Shown in pieces: positions 1-8,749 of a stretch of 55,310 nt of DNA. The notes below the pieces were generated by a model. The model ran no database searches. It was not told where the DNA came from and saw only the letters and a list, made by a program, of their open reading frames with translations. The DNA comes from Reyranella massiliensis 521 (GTDB lineage: Bacteria > Pseudomonadota > Alphaproteobacteria > Reyranellales > Reyranellaceae), in assembly GCA_945860205.1 (NCBI GenBank), contig CAMARK010000022.1, forward strand, positions 1 through 55,310, written 5' to 3'. How positions within the stretch are numbered: position 1 is the first letter of the stretch; every line of letters begins with the position of its first letter. The position numbers were made by a program, and so were the translations under genes.

Positions 1-233
1 AAAGACTTGCCGCCAAACGATGCCACACCAGTCAGGATCTCCGCGCGCCTGATGCTGTACCAGTTCTCAGCCGCTTTTATCGCAGCCGACCAAACTCGTT
101 CCTTGGTGCTGTGCCTGACATAGCGTCCCAGATGATGAAACCCGCACCACACAAACGGGCTCTTGGGACGCGCAAAGATGTGCAGCCGCCCATCAAACCG
201 ACTCAGTTTTTTCAGTCCAGCCGCTTCTGCCAT
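1..233 (-). CDS. Tyrosine recombinase (phage-type integrase), N-terminal part, runs off window
   Basis: Reading leftwards from an ATG at 233 there is an uninterrupted reading frame to the window edge (about 77 codons). The protein contains FARPKSPFVW, then LGRYVRHSTKERVWSAAIKA and AENWY. This spacing of a basic 'RP-SPF', a 'GRYVRxSTK' strand and an A-rich helix ending in WY is typical of the N-terminal DNA-binding part of phage and integrative-element integrases. The catalytic R-H-R-Y domain would lie outside the window. It sits about 100 bp downstream of a tRNA-Leu gene cut in its anticodon loop, which is the expected position for an integrase beside its attachment site. Codon use is more AT-rich than in the neighbours. 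Family assignment rests on the N-terminus alone. Confidence 0.6.
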   Translation of the reverse strand, partial: MAEAAGLKKLSRFDGRLHIFARPKSPFVWCGFHHLGRYVRHSTKERVWSAAIKAAENWYSIRRAEILTGVASFGGKS

Positions 234-333
234 CCGCTGCGGAATAGCATAGCTAGCGTGTGTAGTCTCTGTGTAGTGCTAGTAATGTTGGTATAATGCA
301 GTAAATACACGCTTTTATCGTATATTGATGTGC
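234..333. other. AT-rich non-coding spacer between integrase gene and split tRNA
   Basis: This 100-bp stretch is strikingly AT-rich (for example TTTTATCGTATATTGATG) compared with the GC-rich window. I see no gene in it. Being between the integrase start and the interrupted tRNA it is a plausible home for arm-type integrase binding sites and the integrase promoter, but no repeats clear enough to name were found. Confidence 0.4.
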
Positions 334-373
334 ATTTTGAGTCAGGCGCGTCTACCAATTCCGCCACGGGGGC
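334..373 (-). tRNA. 5' half of tRNA-Leu(CAA), interrupted in the anticodon loop
   Basis: The minus strand from 373 to 334 reads as the first 40 nt of a tRNA-Leu. It has acceptor arm GCCCCCG, then TGGCGGAATTGGTAGACGC (D-arm region typical of class II tRNA-Leu), the anticodon-stem 5' strand CCTGA and the loop CTCAAAA with anticodon CAA. The partner strand TCAGG, the variable arm, T-arm and acceptor 3' strand are absent. The sequence diverges immediately after the loop into AT-rich DNA and an integrase gene. The gene at this locus is therefore split. A complete copy may be restored at the other end of the inserted element, outside the window. Confidence 0.75.
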
Positions 374-493
374 ACGCTGTCGTGCGGCGCGAATAAAGCC
401 GATGGGCGGAACCGGGTCAACGCTTGCCGGCTCCTCTTTCGTCCGGTTTCATGGCGCCGCCACCCAAGAAACGCCGCCTGGAGGAAGTTCAGA

Positions 494-2032
494 GTGCATC
501 CGTACATCCACGCCCAGAAGAACCCGGGCAAGCCGGCCTATGTCATGGCCGGCAGCGGCGAGACGGTGACCTATCGGCAGCTCGACGAACAATCCAACCG
601 CATCGCGCAACTGTTCCGCTCTATGGGACTCAAGGCCGGCGACCACATCGCCCTCTTCCTCGAGAACAATGCCCGCTTCTTCGAGATCTGCTGGGGCGCC
701 CAACGTTCGGGTCTCGTCTATACCGCCATCAGCTCGCGGCTGACGGCGGCCGAGGTCGACTACATCGTCACCGACTGCGGCGCCCGGCTCTTCGTCACCT
801 CGAAGTATCTCGCCGAGAGGGCCGCCGAGCTGGCGCCGCTGATGAAGGGCGTCGCCAGCCGCTTCATGATCGACGGTATCGTCACCGGTTATCAGTCGTG
901 GGAGGACACGGTCGCCAGGTTCCCGGCGACGCCGATCGCCGACCAGACCGCGGGCCACGACATGCTTTATTCGTCGGGCACGACCGGCCGTCCCAAGGGC
1001 GTCATGCCGGTCGTCGAGCCGCAGCCGATCGACTACGACAACCCGCTGCTCGCCATCAGCCGCAAGCTCTACGGCATCGACCAGGACACGATCTATCTCT
1101 CGCCGGCGCCGCTCTATCACGCAGCGCCGCTGCGCTTCAACATGAGCGTCATGCGGCTGGGCGGCACGTCGGTGATCATGGAGCACTTCGACGCCGAGGA
1201 ATTCCTGAAACTCATTCCGAAGTACAAGGCCACCCATACCCAGGTCGTGCCGACCATGTTCGTGCGCTTCCTGAAGCTGTCCGACGAGGTCCGCACGAAA
1301 TACGACATGTCCTCGCTCAGGTGCGCGATCCACGCCGCCGCGCCCTGCCCCATCCCGACCAAGGAAGCGATGATCAAGTGGTGGGGCCCGATCATCTGGG
1401 AATACTACGGCGGCACCGAGGGCAACGGCCTCACCATGTGCAATGCCCAGGAATGGATGGCGCACAAGGGAACCGTCGGCCGCGCCATCGTCGGCAAGCT
1501 CAAGATCTGCGACGACGAGGCCAACGAGCTGCCGTCGGGCGACTCCGGCACCGTCTACTTCGCCGAGGGGCGGCCGTTCGAGTACCACAACGATCCGAAG
1601 AAGACCGCCGAATCGCGCCACCCCAAGGGTTGGACCACCTTGGGCGACGTGGGCTACGTCGATGCCGACGGCTTCCTGCACCTGACGGACCGCAAGGCGT
1701 TCATGATCATCGCCGGCGGCGTCAACATCTACCCGCAGGAATGCGAGAACCTGCTGATCAATCATCCCAAGGTCATGGATTGCGCCGTGTTCGGCGTGCC
1801 CAACGACGATTTCGGCGAGGAAGTGAAGGCGGTGGTACAGCCCCGCGATATGGCCGACGCCGGCCCGGCCCTGGCCGAGGAGCTGATCGCCTACTGCAGG
1901 CAGCACCTCTCCGCCATCAAGTGCCCGCGCAGCGTCGATTTCGAGGCCGAACTGCCGCGCCATCCGACCGGCAAGCTTTACAAGCGCCTGCTGCGCGACC
2001 GCTATTGGCAGGGCCGAGCCGCCAAGATCTGA
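494..2032 (+). CDS. Acyl-CoA synthetase / AMP-dependent ligase (ANL superfamily)
   Basis: A 512-residue enzyme of the adenylate-forming family. It would activate a carboxylic acid with ATP to an acyl-AMP and transfer it to CoA in the cytoplasm. The phosphate-binding loop YSSGTTGRPKG is at about residues 159-169, the A5 motif YYGGTEG at about 304-310, the ribose-binding aspartate region LGDVGYVDADGF around 385, and the C-terminal PTGKLYKR with the catalytic lysine near 494. The start is GTG at 494, preceded by GGAGGA about ten bases upstream. The substrate cannot be read from the sequence. Downstream lie an NTF2-like protein and an MDR reductase, compatible with a small catabolic group. Confidence 0.9.
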   Translation: MHPYIHAQKNPGKPAYVMAGSGETVTYRQLDEQSNRIAQLFRSMGLKAGDHIALFLENNARFFEICWGAQRSGLVYTAISSRLTAAEVDYIVTDCGARLFVTSKYLAERAAELAPLMKGVASRFMIDGIVTGYQSWEDTVARFPATPIADQTAGHDMLYSSGTTGRPKGVMPVVEPQPIDYDNPLLAISRKLYGIDQDTIYLSPAPLYHAAPLRFNMSVMRLGGTSVIMEHFDAEEFLKLIPKYKATHTQVVPTMFVRFLKLSDEVRTKYDMSSLRCAIHAAAPCPIPTKEAMIKWWGPIIWEYYGGTEGNGLTMCNAQEWMAHKGTVGRAIVGKLKICDDEANELPSGDSGTVYFAEGRPFEYHNDPKKTAESRHPKGWTTLGDVGYVDADGFLHLTDRKAFMIIAGGVNIYPQECENLLINHPKVMDCAVFGVPNDDFGEEVKAVVQPRDMADAGPALAEELIAYCRQHLSAIKCPRSVDFEAELPRHPTGKLYKRLLRDRYWQGRAAKI

Positions 2033-2049
2033 CTCGACTCCCACCTTAT

Positions 2050-2067
2050 TAACCATATATACGGTTA
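2050..2067. promoter_or_regulatory. Small palindrome upstream of the NTF2-like gene
   Basis: TAACC and GGTTA flank an 8-bp AT-rich centre (ATATATAC) 21 bp before the ATG at 2089, an AT-rich spot in GC-rich DNA. It could be an operator or a -10 region. The evidence is only the symmetry and position. Confidence 0.25.
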
Positions 2068-2088
2068 GTCGATCGACGGAGGCTAGCC

Positions 2089-2520
2089 ATGACTGCAGAG
2101 CTGCGCGCGCTCAACGCCAGGTTCATCCATAACTTCATCACCAACGACGTGCCCTCGCACGATGCCATCCTGCACAAGGATTTCATCTGCATCACGCCGG
2201 CGGGCGGGCGCGTCGGCCGGATGGACTATCTGAAGGCCTGGGCGACCGGCTTCGATGCCGAGCGCATCCCCTACTTCGACTACCGCGACGAGCTGATCCA
2301 TGTGTTCGGCGCGACGGCGCTGCTGCGCTCGACCAACAAGAGCATCCGGGTCAAGAACGGCGTCGAGAGCACCGGCATGACGATGTACACCGACGCCTAT
2401 GTTCACCAGGACGGCGCGTGGAAATGCATCCAGGCGCAGATCACGCCGGTGGCGCCCGCCAACTACCCGCCCGACGAAACCATCGTGAAGAAATACGTCA
2501 GGGGAAAGCTCCAGCCCTAG
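2089..2520 (+). CDS. NTF2-like / SnoaL-type (DUF4440-like) protein
   Basis: A 143-residue protein with the alpha+beta barrel pattern of the NTF2/SnoaL superfamily. It opens with an N-terminal helix (LRALNARFIHNFITND), then the 'LHKDFICITPAGGRVGRMDYL' strand-turn-helix, and ends with the typical HQDGAWKCIQAQITPV strand. Such proteins are small cytoplasmic enzymes or binding proteins (isomerases, cyclases, dehydratases) and the exact activity is not readable. The start has a good ribosome site (GGAGG seven bases before ATG). It lies between an acyl-CoA synthetase and an MDR reductase on the same strand and may be co-transcribed with the latter, 43 bp downstream. Confidence 0.75.
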   Translation: MTAELRALNARFIHNFITNDVPSHDAILHKDFICITPAGGRVGRMDYLKAWATGFDAERIPYFDYRDELIHVFGATALLRSTNKSIRVKNGVESTGMTMYTDAYVHQDGAWKCIQAQITPVAPANYPPDETIVKKYVRGKLQP

Positions 2521-2563
2521 CGGGGCATGCTATTGGTGTCTCCCTGTTCCAGGGAGATTCGCC

Positions 2564-3535
2564 ATGAAGGCAGCAGTTGTCGGAGAAAACGGCGTCGAAG
2601 TTCGCGAGGCACCCAAGCCCTCGCCCAAGCCCAACGAAATTCTGATCAAGGTGAAGGCGGCCTCGCTCAACCGCGCCGACCTTGCGGTGGCTTCAGGCCA
2701 CGCCCATGGCCGGGTCGGCGGCCCGGGCACCATCGTCGGCCTGGAATGCGCCGGCGAGGTCGAGGCAGTCGGTGCCGACGTGAAGGATTTCAAGCCCGGC
2801 GACCGGGTCATGAGTTCCGCGGCCGGCGGGTTCGCCGAATATGCCGTCGCGGATTGGGGCCGCGCCCACAAGATCCCCGCCAACAACATGAGCTACGAGC
2901 AGGCGGCCTGCATGCCGGTGGCGGTGCAGACCATGCACAATGCCCTGGTCGGCGCCGGCCGGCTCAAGAGGCCTGAGTCGGTGCTGATCCAGGGCGCCAG
3001 TTCAGGTGTCGGACTGCTCGGCATGCAGATCGCCAAGTTCCTCGGCGCCTCGATCGTCATGGGCACCTCCACTAACGATGGCCGCCGTGCGCGGCTGAAA
3101 GAGTTCGACTGCGATCTCGCGCTGGACACGCGCGACCCGAAGTGGCCGGACAAGGTCAAGGAAGCGACCGGCGGCAAGGGAGTCGATCTGATCGTCGACC
3201 AGGTGTCGGGCGGCGTGATGAACCAGAACATGGAGGCCGCCGCCATCCTTGGCCGCATCGTCAACGTCGGTCGTCTCGGTGGCATGAAAGGCGAGTTCAA
3301 CTTCGACCTGCATGCGCTGAAGCGCATCGACTATATCGGTGTCACCTTCCGGACCCGCAGTCCCGAGGAAGTGCGCGATATCGTGAAGGCGGCCCGTGCC
3401 GACCTGTGGCCGGCCATCGAGGCGGGCAAGCTCAGCCTGCCGATCGACAAGACCTTCCCGCTGGCCCAGGCCGTCGAGGCGCTTGCGCACATGAAGGCCA
3501 ATGCCCATTTTGGCAAGATCGTCCTCGTCGTCTGA
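2564..3535 (+). CDS. Zinc-independent MDR oxidoreductase (quinone oxidoreductase-like)
   Basis: A 323-residue medium-chain dehydrogenase/reductase. It has the N-terminal GroES-like domain (SLNRADLAVASGH; GLECAGEVEAVG) and a Rossmann domain with QGASSGVGLLGMQIAKFLGA and a basic segment (STNDGRRARL) that suggests NADPH. The catalytic zinc ligands of alcohol dehydrogenases are not present, so a quinone/enone reductase role fits best. It starts at an ATG preceded by GGGAG. It is followed by an inverted repeat element before tldD. Confidence 0.85.
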   Translation: MKAAVVGENGVEVREAPKPSPKPNEILIKVKAASLNRADLAVASGHAHGRVGGPGTIVGLECAGEVEAVGADVKDFKPGDRVMSSAAGGFAEYAVADWGRAHKIPANNMSYEQAACMPVAVQTMHNALVGAGRLKRPESVLIQGASSGVGLLGMQIAKFLGASIVMGTSTNDGRRARLKEFDCDLALDTRDPKWPDKVKEATGGKGVDLIVDQVSGGVMNQNMEAAAILGRIVNVGRLGGMKGEFNFDLHALKRIDYIGVTFRTRSPEEVRDIVKAARADLWPAIEAGKLSLPIDKTFPLAQAVEALAHMKANAHFGKIVLVV

Positions 3536-3540
3536 GGATA

Positions 3541-3630
3541 CCTTGTCGTCCTGAGCGCAGCGAAGGACCTAGCCTCTCAACAGGGGCTTCGGTCCCACCG
3601 AAAGATCCTTCGCTTCGCTCAGGATGACAG
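3541..3630. repeat. REP-like inverted repeat element
   Basis: Two imperfect inverted arms, GTCGTCCTGAGCGCAGCGAA (about 3544-3563) and TTCGCTTCGCTCAGGATGAC (about 3609-3628), flank a central stretch. Short mobile-looking palindromes with the 'CCTGAGCG-AGCGAAGG' signature are common intergenic elements in alphaproteobacteria. As RNA it would form a long hairpin between the MDR gene and tldD. A related but distinct element lies at 15571-15680. Confidence 0.6.
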
Positions 3631-3654
3631 CGGCGTTTGAAACAAGGTGCTTCC

Positions 3655-5103
3655 ATGAGCAGCAAATCCATCAACCACCTCGCCACCGCCGACGGTCTCT
3701 TCTTCGGCAGGGGTGGGCTCGATCAGCGCAAGACCTCGAAAATGGTCGATGAGGCGCTGGCCGGCACCGACGACGGCGAGCTGTTCCTGGAATATGTCCA
3801 GAGCGAGAGCCTGTCGTTCGACGACGGCAAGCTGAAGAGCGCCGCCTTCGACACCACGCAGGGCTTCGGCCTGCGCGCCGTGGCGGGCGATTCGACGGGC
3901 TTCGCGCACGCCTCGGCGCTCGACGAGCACGCCCTGAAACGGGCCGCCGCGACGGTCAAGTCGGTCCGCACCGGCCGTTCGTCCAAATCGGACGAATCGC
4001 CGCGCGGCACCAACCGTCTGCTCTATGCCGACGACAATCCGATCGATGGCGAGCCCTTCGCCCGCAAGGTCGCTCTGCTGGAAGAGATCGATGCCTATGT
4101 GCGGGCCAAGGAGCCCAAGGCCCGTCAGGTCTCGATCTCGCTGGCGGGATCGTGGCAGGTCGTCGAGATCATCCGCGCCGGCGGCTGGCGCGCTGCCGAC
4201 GTGCGCCCGCTGGTGCGGCTGAACGTCAGCGTCGTCTGCGCCGACGGCACGCGCATGGAAGCCGGCAGCACCGGCAGCGGCCGTCGCGCCGCCTACGGCG
4301 ATATCTTCAAACCCGACTATTGGAAGCGTGAGGCCGACGAGGCCATCCGCCAGGCTTTGGTCAATCTCGAGTCGGTCGATACGCCGGCGGGCGAGATGCC
4401 CGTGGTGCTGGGCGCCGGCTGGTCGGGCGTGCTGTGGCACGAAGCCGTCGGCCACGGCCTGGAAGGCGACTTCCACCGCAAGAAGACCTCGGTGTTCAGT
4501 CACATGATGGGCGACATGATCGCCTCCCCCGGAGTCACCGTGGTCGACGATGGCACGCTCAACGACCGCCGTGGCTCGCTCACCATCGACGACGAGGGCA
4601 CGCCCACCCAGCGCAACGTGCTGATCGAGAACGGCCGCCTGGTCGGGTTGATGCAGGATCGCCAGAATGCCCGCCTGATGGGCAGCAAGCCGACCGGCAA
4701 CGGCCGCCGCCAGAGCCACGCCTATGCGCCGATGCCGCGCATGACCAACACCATCATGCTGGGCGGCGACAAGGATCCCAAGGAGATCATCGCCTCGGTG
4801 AAGAAGGGCCTCTATGCCGCCAACTTTGGCGGCGGCCAGGTCGATATCGTCTCGGGCAAGTTCGTGTTCAGCTGCACCGAAGCCTACCTTATCGAAAACG
4901 GCAAGCTCGGCCGGCCGGTCAAGGGCGCCACCCTGATCGGTGCGGGTTCCGAAGCGCTGACCAAGGTCGGCATGGTCGGCAACGACATGTCGCTCGATCC
5001 CGGCATCGGGACCTGCGGCAAGGACGGCCAGGGTGTGCCGGTCGGCGTCGGCCAGCCGACCTTGCGCATCGACGCGCTCACCGTCGGCGGCACGGCGACC
5101 TGA
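3655..5103 (+). CDS. tldD: Metalloprotease TldD
   Basis: A 482-residue protein, matching the usual length of TldD. It carries the zinc motif HEAVGH at residues 262-267 (WHEAVGHGLEGDF) and the C-terminal domain with GKFVFSCTEAYLIENGKLG. TldD pairs with TldE/PmbA to form a heterodimeric protease that degrades unfolded peptides and matures some peptide products. The partner is in this window at 27881-29245, about 23 kb away. I chose ATG 3655 (AAGGTG upstream) over an in-frame TTG at 3637. A short conserved-looking gene follows after 12 bp. Confidence 0.93.
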   Translation: MSSKSINHLATADGLFFGRGGLDQRKTSKMVDEALAGTDDGELFLEYVQSESLSFDDGKLKSAAFDTTQGFGLRAVAGDSTGFAHASALDEHALKRAAATVKSVRTGRSSKSDESPRGTNRLLYADDNPIDGEPFARKVALLEEIDAYVRAKEPKARQVSISLAGSWQVVEIIRAGGWRAADVRPLVRLNVSVVCADGTRMEAGSTGSGRRAAYGDIFKPDYWKREADEAIRQALVNLESVDTPAGEMPVVLGAGWSGVLWHEAVGHGLEGDFHRKKTSVFSHMMGDMIASPGVTVVDDGTLNDRRGSLTIDDEGTPTQRNVLIENGRLVGLMQDRQNARLMGSKPTGNGRRQSHAYAPMPRMTNTIMLGGDKDPKEIIASVKKGLYAANFGGGQVDIVSGKFVFSCTEAYLIENGKLGRPVKGATLIGAGSEALTKVGMVGNDMSLDPGIGTCGKDGQGVPVGVGQPTLRIDALTVGGTAT

Positions 5104-5115
5104 GCGGGAAGGCCG

Positions 5116-5379
5116 ATGCGCCCTGAGGATGTCCTGCCCGACGACGTCAATCGCGGCGAGCTCGGCGGCATTTCAATCCAAAAGGGATCGGTCGGTGCCT
5201 TTCTCGCCAATGCGCGCATTATCGCCGATCCCGCCGTCTCCGCGGAGGATCGCGCCGCCGCCGAGCGCGACCTCGTCGCGCTACTGCCGGGGTTGCGCGC
5301 TCTGGGCCTGTTCGACGTGCTCGCCATCCGGGACGAGAAGCTGCGCGCGCTCGTCAACCGGCACCTGTCGGGCCGTTAG
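5116..5379 (+). CDS. Small uncharacterised protein downstream of tldD
   Basis: An 87-residue acidic, mostly helical protein (RPEDVLPDDVNRGELGG...; AERDLVALLPGLRALGLFDVL). It has no signal peptide, membrane segment or cysteine pair. It begins 12 bp after tldD with a GGAAG upstream, so it is likely translated from the same message. The helix-rich tail LFDVLAIRDEKLRALVNRHL could be a protein-protein contact. No function can be assigned. Confidence 0.6.
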   Translation: MRPEDVLPDDVNRGELGGISIQKGSVGAFLANARIIADPAVSAEDRAAAERDLVALLPGLRALGLFDVLAIRDEKLRALVNRHLSGR

Positions 5380-5388
5380 AACGGTTTG

Positions 5389-5808
5389 CTAGGCCTTGGC
5401 CGGCACCTTCGTATAGTCGGCGTCGCTCACCGGCTCCAACCAGCTTGTGGCCCGGCCCTGATCGTCGGTCTCCGACATGGCGAGATGGCACATCATCGTG
5501 TCCGGTGCCGAGCCATGCCAGTGGCGCGCGTTGGGCGGAATGACGACGGTGTCACCCGCCGCGATCTCCTGCACCGGCTCGCCCTCGAGCTGGTAGCGGC
5601 CGACGCCCGACAGCACATAGAGGACTTGGCCGACCGCATGCTGGTGCCAGTTGGTGCGTCCGCCCGGCATGAACGTCACACGCGAGGCGCGCAGCCGCGA
5701 GGGGCCCTCGGGTGCATAGACCGGATCAGACAGGACGGAGCCGACGAAATTCGCGGCTTCTGCCTTGGTGGTCGGGCGGGACGCGGCCCGCATGATTCTT
5801 GGGTGCAT
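5389..5808 (-). CDS. Single-domain cupin protein
   Basis: A 139-residue cupin. It has motif 1 PGGRTNWHQHAVGQVLYVLSG and motif 2 PPNARHWHGSAP, with the histidines expected to bind a metal. The form NWHxHxxGQ, with Q instead of the usual E, resembles cupins of the (R)-mandelonitrile-lyase/carboxymuconolactone-associated type. I chose the ATG at 5808 (AGGA upstream). It is the last gene of a leftward group after a secreted protein and a VOC protein. The substrate is unknown. Confidence 0.8.
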   Translation of the reverse strand: MHPRIMRAASRPTTKAEAANFVGSVLSDPVYAPEGPSRLRASRVTFMPGGRTNWHQHAVGQVLYVLSGVGRYQLEGEPVQEIAAGDTVVIPPNARHWHGSAPDTMMCHLAMSETDDQGRATSWLEPVSDADYTKVPAKA

Positions 5809-5843
5809 GACAATCCTCGCTCTCTCGCGTGGGCAATCCAAGC

Positions 5844-6377
5844 CTATCGCGTCTCCGCCAACCTCAGCGACTCCAGAAAGCGGGTCGCGGCGCTCATCGA
5901 CTTCATGTCACCCTTGGTGGTGACCAGCATCCGGTAGAGCCGGTCCTTGACGATGTAGGTGCGCATCATCACGCGCGAGGCGTTGGTGTCCTCGATGTCG
6001 AGGGCATAGCCGTCCCAGCCCTGCAATTTCACCGGCTCGTCCAGCACGTACTTGAAGCGGGCACGGGGAAACGCCTTCTCGGCCTCGCCGCGACCGAGAT
6101 CGCGCGCCATCTCCTTGGTGTCGCGGCTGGAGAACCAGCCCGCGTCGTAGTCGACATAGTCGAAATCGAACAATTCATCGTCACGCTTGGACTGCCAGGC
6201 CACGCGCTCGCCGGCGTGCCCCTTCTCCTTCTCGGCGGCCGCAGTCTTGTTGGCGGGTGCCGGCATTTCCAGCCGGAACCTGAGATCGCTGCCGACGACG
6301 GTCTGCCAATCGGCAGGCTGCGCACTCGCCATCACGGGCACCGTCAGGAGAGAGAAAACGAGGAGACGACGTTTCAT
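5844..6377 (-). CDS. Secreted protein of unknown function
   Basis: A 177-residue protein with a Sec signal peptide (MKRRLLVFSLLTVPVMASAQ, cleavage probably after ASA). The mature part contains DLRFRLEMPAPA, FDFDYVDYDAGWFSS and a C-terminal SAATRFLESLRL, the last resembling the end of small periplasmic 'PsbP/DUF-like' proteins that end in FLxSL. Its ATG overlaps the stop of the VOC gene (ATGA), indicating translational coupling. No enzymatic motif is visible. Confidence 0.65.
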   Translation of the reverse strand: MKRRLLVFSLLTVPVMASAQPADWQTVVGSDLRFRLEMPAPANKTAAAEKEKGHAGERVAWQSKRDDELFDFDYVDYDAGWFSSRDTKEMARDLGRGEAEKAFPRARFKYVLDEPVKLQGWDGYALDIEDTNASRVMMRTYIVKDRLYRMLVTTKGDMKSMSAATRFLESLRLAETR

Positions 6378-7228
6378 GCGGGTGGCACGAGGTCTTTGCG
6401 GCCCGACCAGTCCCAGGCGACGCCGGTGCGTGAGATGCCGAGCAGCAGGCCGTGCAGTTCCTTCGGGTGCACCCAGCCGCCGTCGGGCTCGGTGACGGGA
6501 TCGGCGCCACGCGGCGTGTAGCGGGCATTGGCGTCGAGCAGGCGCTGGCGTACCGCCGGCCAGTCATGGACCTCGACGTAGCAAATGTAGAGCGAGTCGC
6601 CGTGCTTGTGGGCGTAGCGGCCCATGGCATGGACGTTGTCGGTGACCTGGCTGAGCTCGATGCGGTCGAGCCGGTTGGGCGGATCGAACAGGGTGAGCGT
6701 GCCGATATAGCCGAAGCGCTCGCTGCCGATCTCGCTGAACCGCGCCGGGTCGAGGCCGAACAGGCCGGCATAGACCGCCGCGGCGCGGCGCCAGTCGCTG
6801 ATCAGCGTGTTGGTCGTCTCGTAGAGGAACGACACCGGCCCGACGCGCGGCCTATAAGTGCTCTCGGAAATCACGATCGGCAGCCCGAAGGTGGCCTCGG
6901 CGCTAAGGTAGAGCTGTTCGCCGTCGAGATCGTAGGCGATGCCCAGCCCCTCCCAGCGCTTGGCCATGCTGTCGAGATCGGCGGTGCAGTAGCCTGCCGT
7001 CATCAGCCCCTCGCCGCGCTTGGCGAGGAAATCCTGGGCGAGGCCCGCGCCGTCGGGTTCGCAGAGCTCGAACTCGCTTTCGCCAACCGCAAGGATCGTC
7101 CGCTTGGCCGCAAGGTGGCGGCTGTGGTCGCGGCGCGCGACTTCGCAGCCCAGCAGCTGGCCGTAGCGTTGCGCCGCCTTGGCGGCGTCGTGCACGGCAA
7201 TCTGGACGCGATCGCAACGGTCGAGCAT
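6374..7228 (-). CDS. VOC/glyoxalase-fold protein, two-module
   Basis: A 284-residue protein with two vicinal-oxygen-chelate-like modules. The first opens DRVQIAVHDAAKAAQRYGQLLGC; the second contains DWRRAAAVYAGLFGLDPARF and the closing GGWVHPKELHGLLLGISR, which is typical of a VOC strand ending in E-LHGLL. It begins 14 bp after gshA on the same strand and overlaps the secreted-protein gene by 4 bp. An extradiol dioxygenase, epimerase or binding role is possible, and the metal ligands are not certain. Confidence 0.75.
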   Translation of the reverse strand: MLDRCDRVQIAVHDAAKAAQRYGQLLGCEVARRDHSRHLAAKRTILAVGESEFELCEPDGAGLAQDFLAKRGEGLMTAGYCTADLDSMAKRWEGLGIAYDLDGEQLYLSAEATFGLPIVISESTYRPRVGPVSFLYETTNTLISDWRRAAAVYAGLFGLDPARFSEIGSERFGYIGTLTLFDPPNRLDRIELSQVTDNVHAMGRYAHKHGDSLYICYVEVHDWPAVRQRLLDANARYTPRGADPVTEPDGGWVHPKELHGLLLGISRTGVAWDWSGRKDLVPPA

Positions 7229-7242
7229 GAGCCCAGCCTACC

Positions 7243-8607
7243 TCAGTACGAATACTCGCGGAACAGCGGTGCGAAGGCGCCCTGCCACTCGCCCCGCCAT
7301 TTGGCGAGCAGTTCGTCAGCCGGCGCCAGACCGCTGTCGACGGCACGGTCGAGCGGAAACAGATGGACGGTCTCGTCGTTGCCACGCTCGTCGAGACAGC
7401 GGCGAGCCTTCAGCCCGGCTTGGGCGAGCGCCACGACCTCGCGCGCCAGCGCGTTCAGCGGCCGGCCGCGAAACACCGTGGCGAGCCCGGTCTTGGGCGT
7501 CTCGGCGCGCAGGAAATCGTGGTCCGCGGCGGTCCAATCCTTCACCAGATCCCAGGCGGCATCGAGCGCACCCTGGTCATAGAGCAGGCCGACCCACAGC
7601 GCGGGCAAGGCGTTCAGCGCCGCCCACGGCCCCGAATCAGCGCCGCGCATTTCCAGGTAGCGCTTCAGCCGGACCTCAGGGAACGCCGTGGTGACGTGAT
7701 CGCCCCAGTCGTTCAGGGTCGGCAGCTCACCCGGCCGGGCCGGCAGCTTGCCTTTCAGGAAATCGCGAAAGCTCTGGCCGGAGGCATCGATGTACTTGCC
7801 GTCGCGATAGACGAAGTACATCGGCACATCGAGCATGTAGTCGACATAGCGCTCGAAGCCGAAGCCCGGCTCGAACACGAACGGCAGCACGCCGCAGCGG
7901 TCCGGATCGGTATCCGTCCAGATGTGGCTGCGGTAGCTCTTGAAGCCGACTGCCTTGCCCTCGACGAAAGGTGAGTTGGCGAACAGCGCCGTCGCCACCG
8001 GCTGCAATGCCAACGACACCCGGAACTTCTTCACCATGTCGGCTTCCGATTCGAAGTCGAGATTGGTCTGCACCGTGCAGGTGCGCAGCATCATGTCGAG
8101 GCCGAGCTTGCCCTTCTTGGGCATGTAGTCGCGCATGATCTTGTAGCGGCCCTTGGGCATCCAGTGGATGTCCTCGCGCTTCCATTGCGGCGCGAAGCCG
8201 AGCCCGATGAAGCCCGCGCCGATTTCACCGGCAACCTCGCCGACCTCGCGCAGATGCTGGGAATTCTCGGCCGCCGTCTCGTGCACTGTCTCGAGAGGCG
8301 CGCCCGACAGCTCGAACTGGCCGCCTGGTTCGAGCGTGATGCTGGCCATGTCGCGCAACAGCGCGATCGGGTTGTTGCCCTCGATGACCGGCTTCCAGCC
8401 GAACCGGGTCAGGCCTTCCAGAAGCGCGCGGATGCCATCAGGCCCTTCATAGGCGAGCGGCTTCAACGTCGCCTTGTGGTAGCCGAACTTCTCGTGCTCG
8501 GTGCCCATGCGCCAGGCGGCGCGTGGCTTGTTGCCGGCGACGAAATACTCGATCAGCTGCCGCCGATTTTCAATCGGCGCGCCGCCGCCCGACGGTGGTG
8601 CGGACAT
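7243..8607 (-). CDS. gshA: Glutamate-cysteine ligase (plant/alphaproteobacterial type)
   Basis: A 454-residue enzyme of the class found in alphaproteobacteria and plants. It makes gamma-glutamylcysteine, the first step of glutathione synthesis. Visible hallmarks are [13 protein letters not shown] near the N-terminus, [22 protein letters not shown], the [19 protein letters not shown] segment and [18 protein letters not shown]. The start is taken as the ATG at 8607; a longer frame to 8673 lacks better support. It is the first gene of a leftward run (gshA, VOC, secreted, cupin). gshB is not in the window. Confidence 0.93.
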   Translation of the reverse strand: MSAPPSGGGAPIENRRQLIEYFVAGNKPRAAWRMGTEHEKFGYHKATLKPLAYEGPDGIRALLEGLTRFGWKPVIEGNNPIALLRDMASITLEPGGQFELSGAPLETVHETAAENSQHLREVGEVAGEIGAGFIGLGFAPQWKREDIHWMPKGRYKIMRDYMPKKGKLGLDMMLRTCTVQTNLDFESEADMVKKFRVSLALQPVATALFANSPFVEGKAVGFKSYRSHIWTDTDPDRCGVLPFVFEPGFGFERYVDYMLDVPMYFVYRDGKYIDASGQSFRDFLKGKLPARPGELPTLNDWGDHVTTAFPEVRLKRYLEMRGADSGPWAALNALPALWVGLLYDQGALDAAWDLVKDWTAADHDFLRAETPKTGLATVFRGRPLNALAREVVALAQAGLKARRCLDERGNDETVHLFPLDRAVDSGLAPADELLAKWRGEWQGAFAPLFREYSY

Positions 8608-8749
8608 GCGTTGTCGACTCCCTGGTCGCCCGCGGCCTTCTGAGGGTCGGGAGCGGCGCGGCCACATGAGCATTTCTCACGCGAGCACGCGGCTGGTTCA
8701 TAATGTTCAGGTTCCCGTCTCCCATGCCGACGGGGGCGAGCGCAAGCGG

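Noticed and set aside
234..373. A group I intron inside tRNA-Leu
   Set aside because: The interruption sits in the anticodon loop, but the following 100 bp show no intron core or 3' exon and run straight into an integrase-like frame.
449..2056. Long open frame antisense to the acyl-CoA synthetase
   Set aside because: It is a GC-bias shadow. The opposite strand carries all ANL motifs, whereas this frame has low-complexity Arg/Gly/Asp-rich sequence and no recognisable domain.
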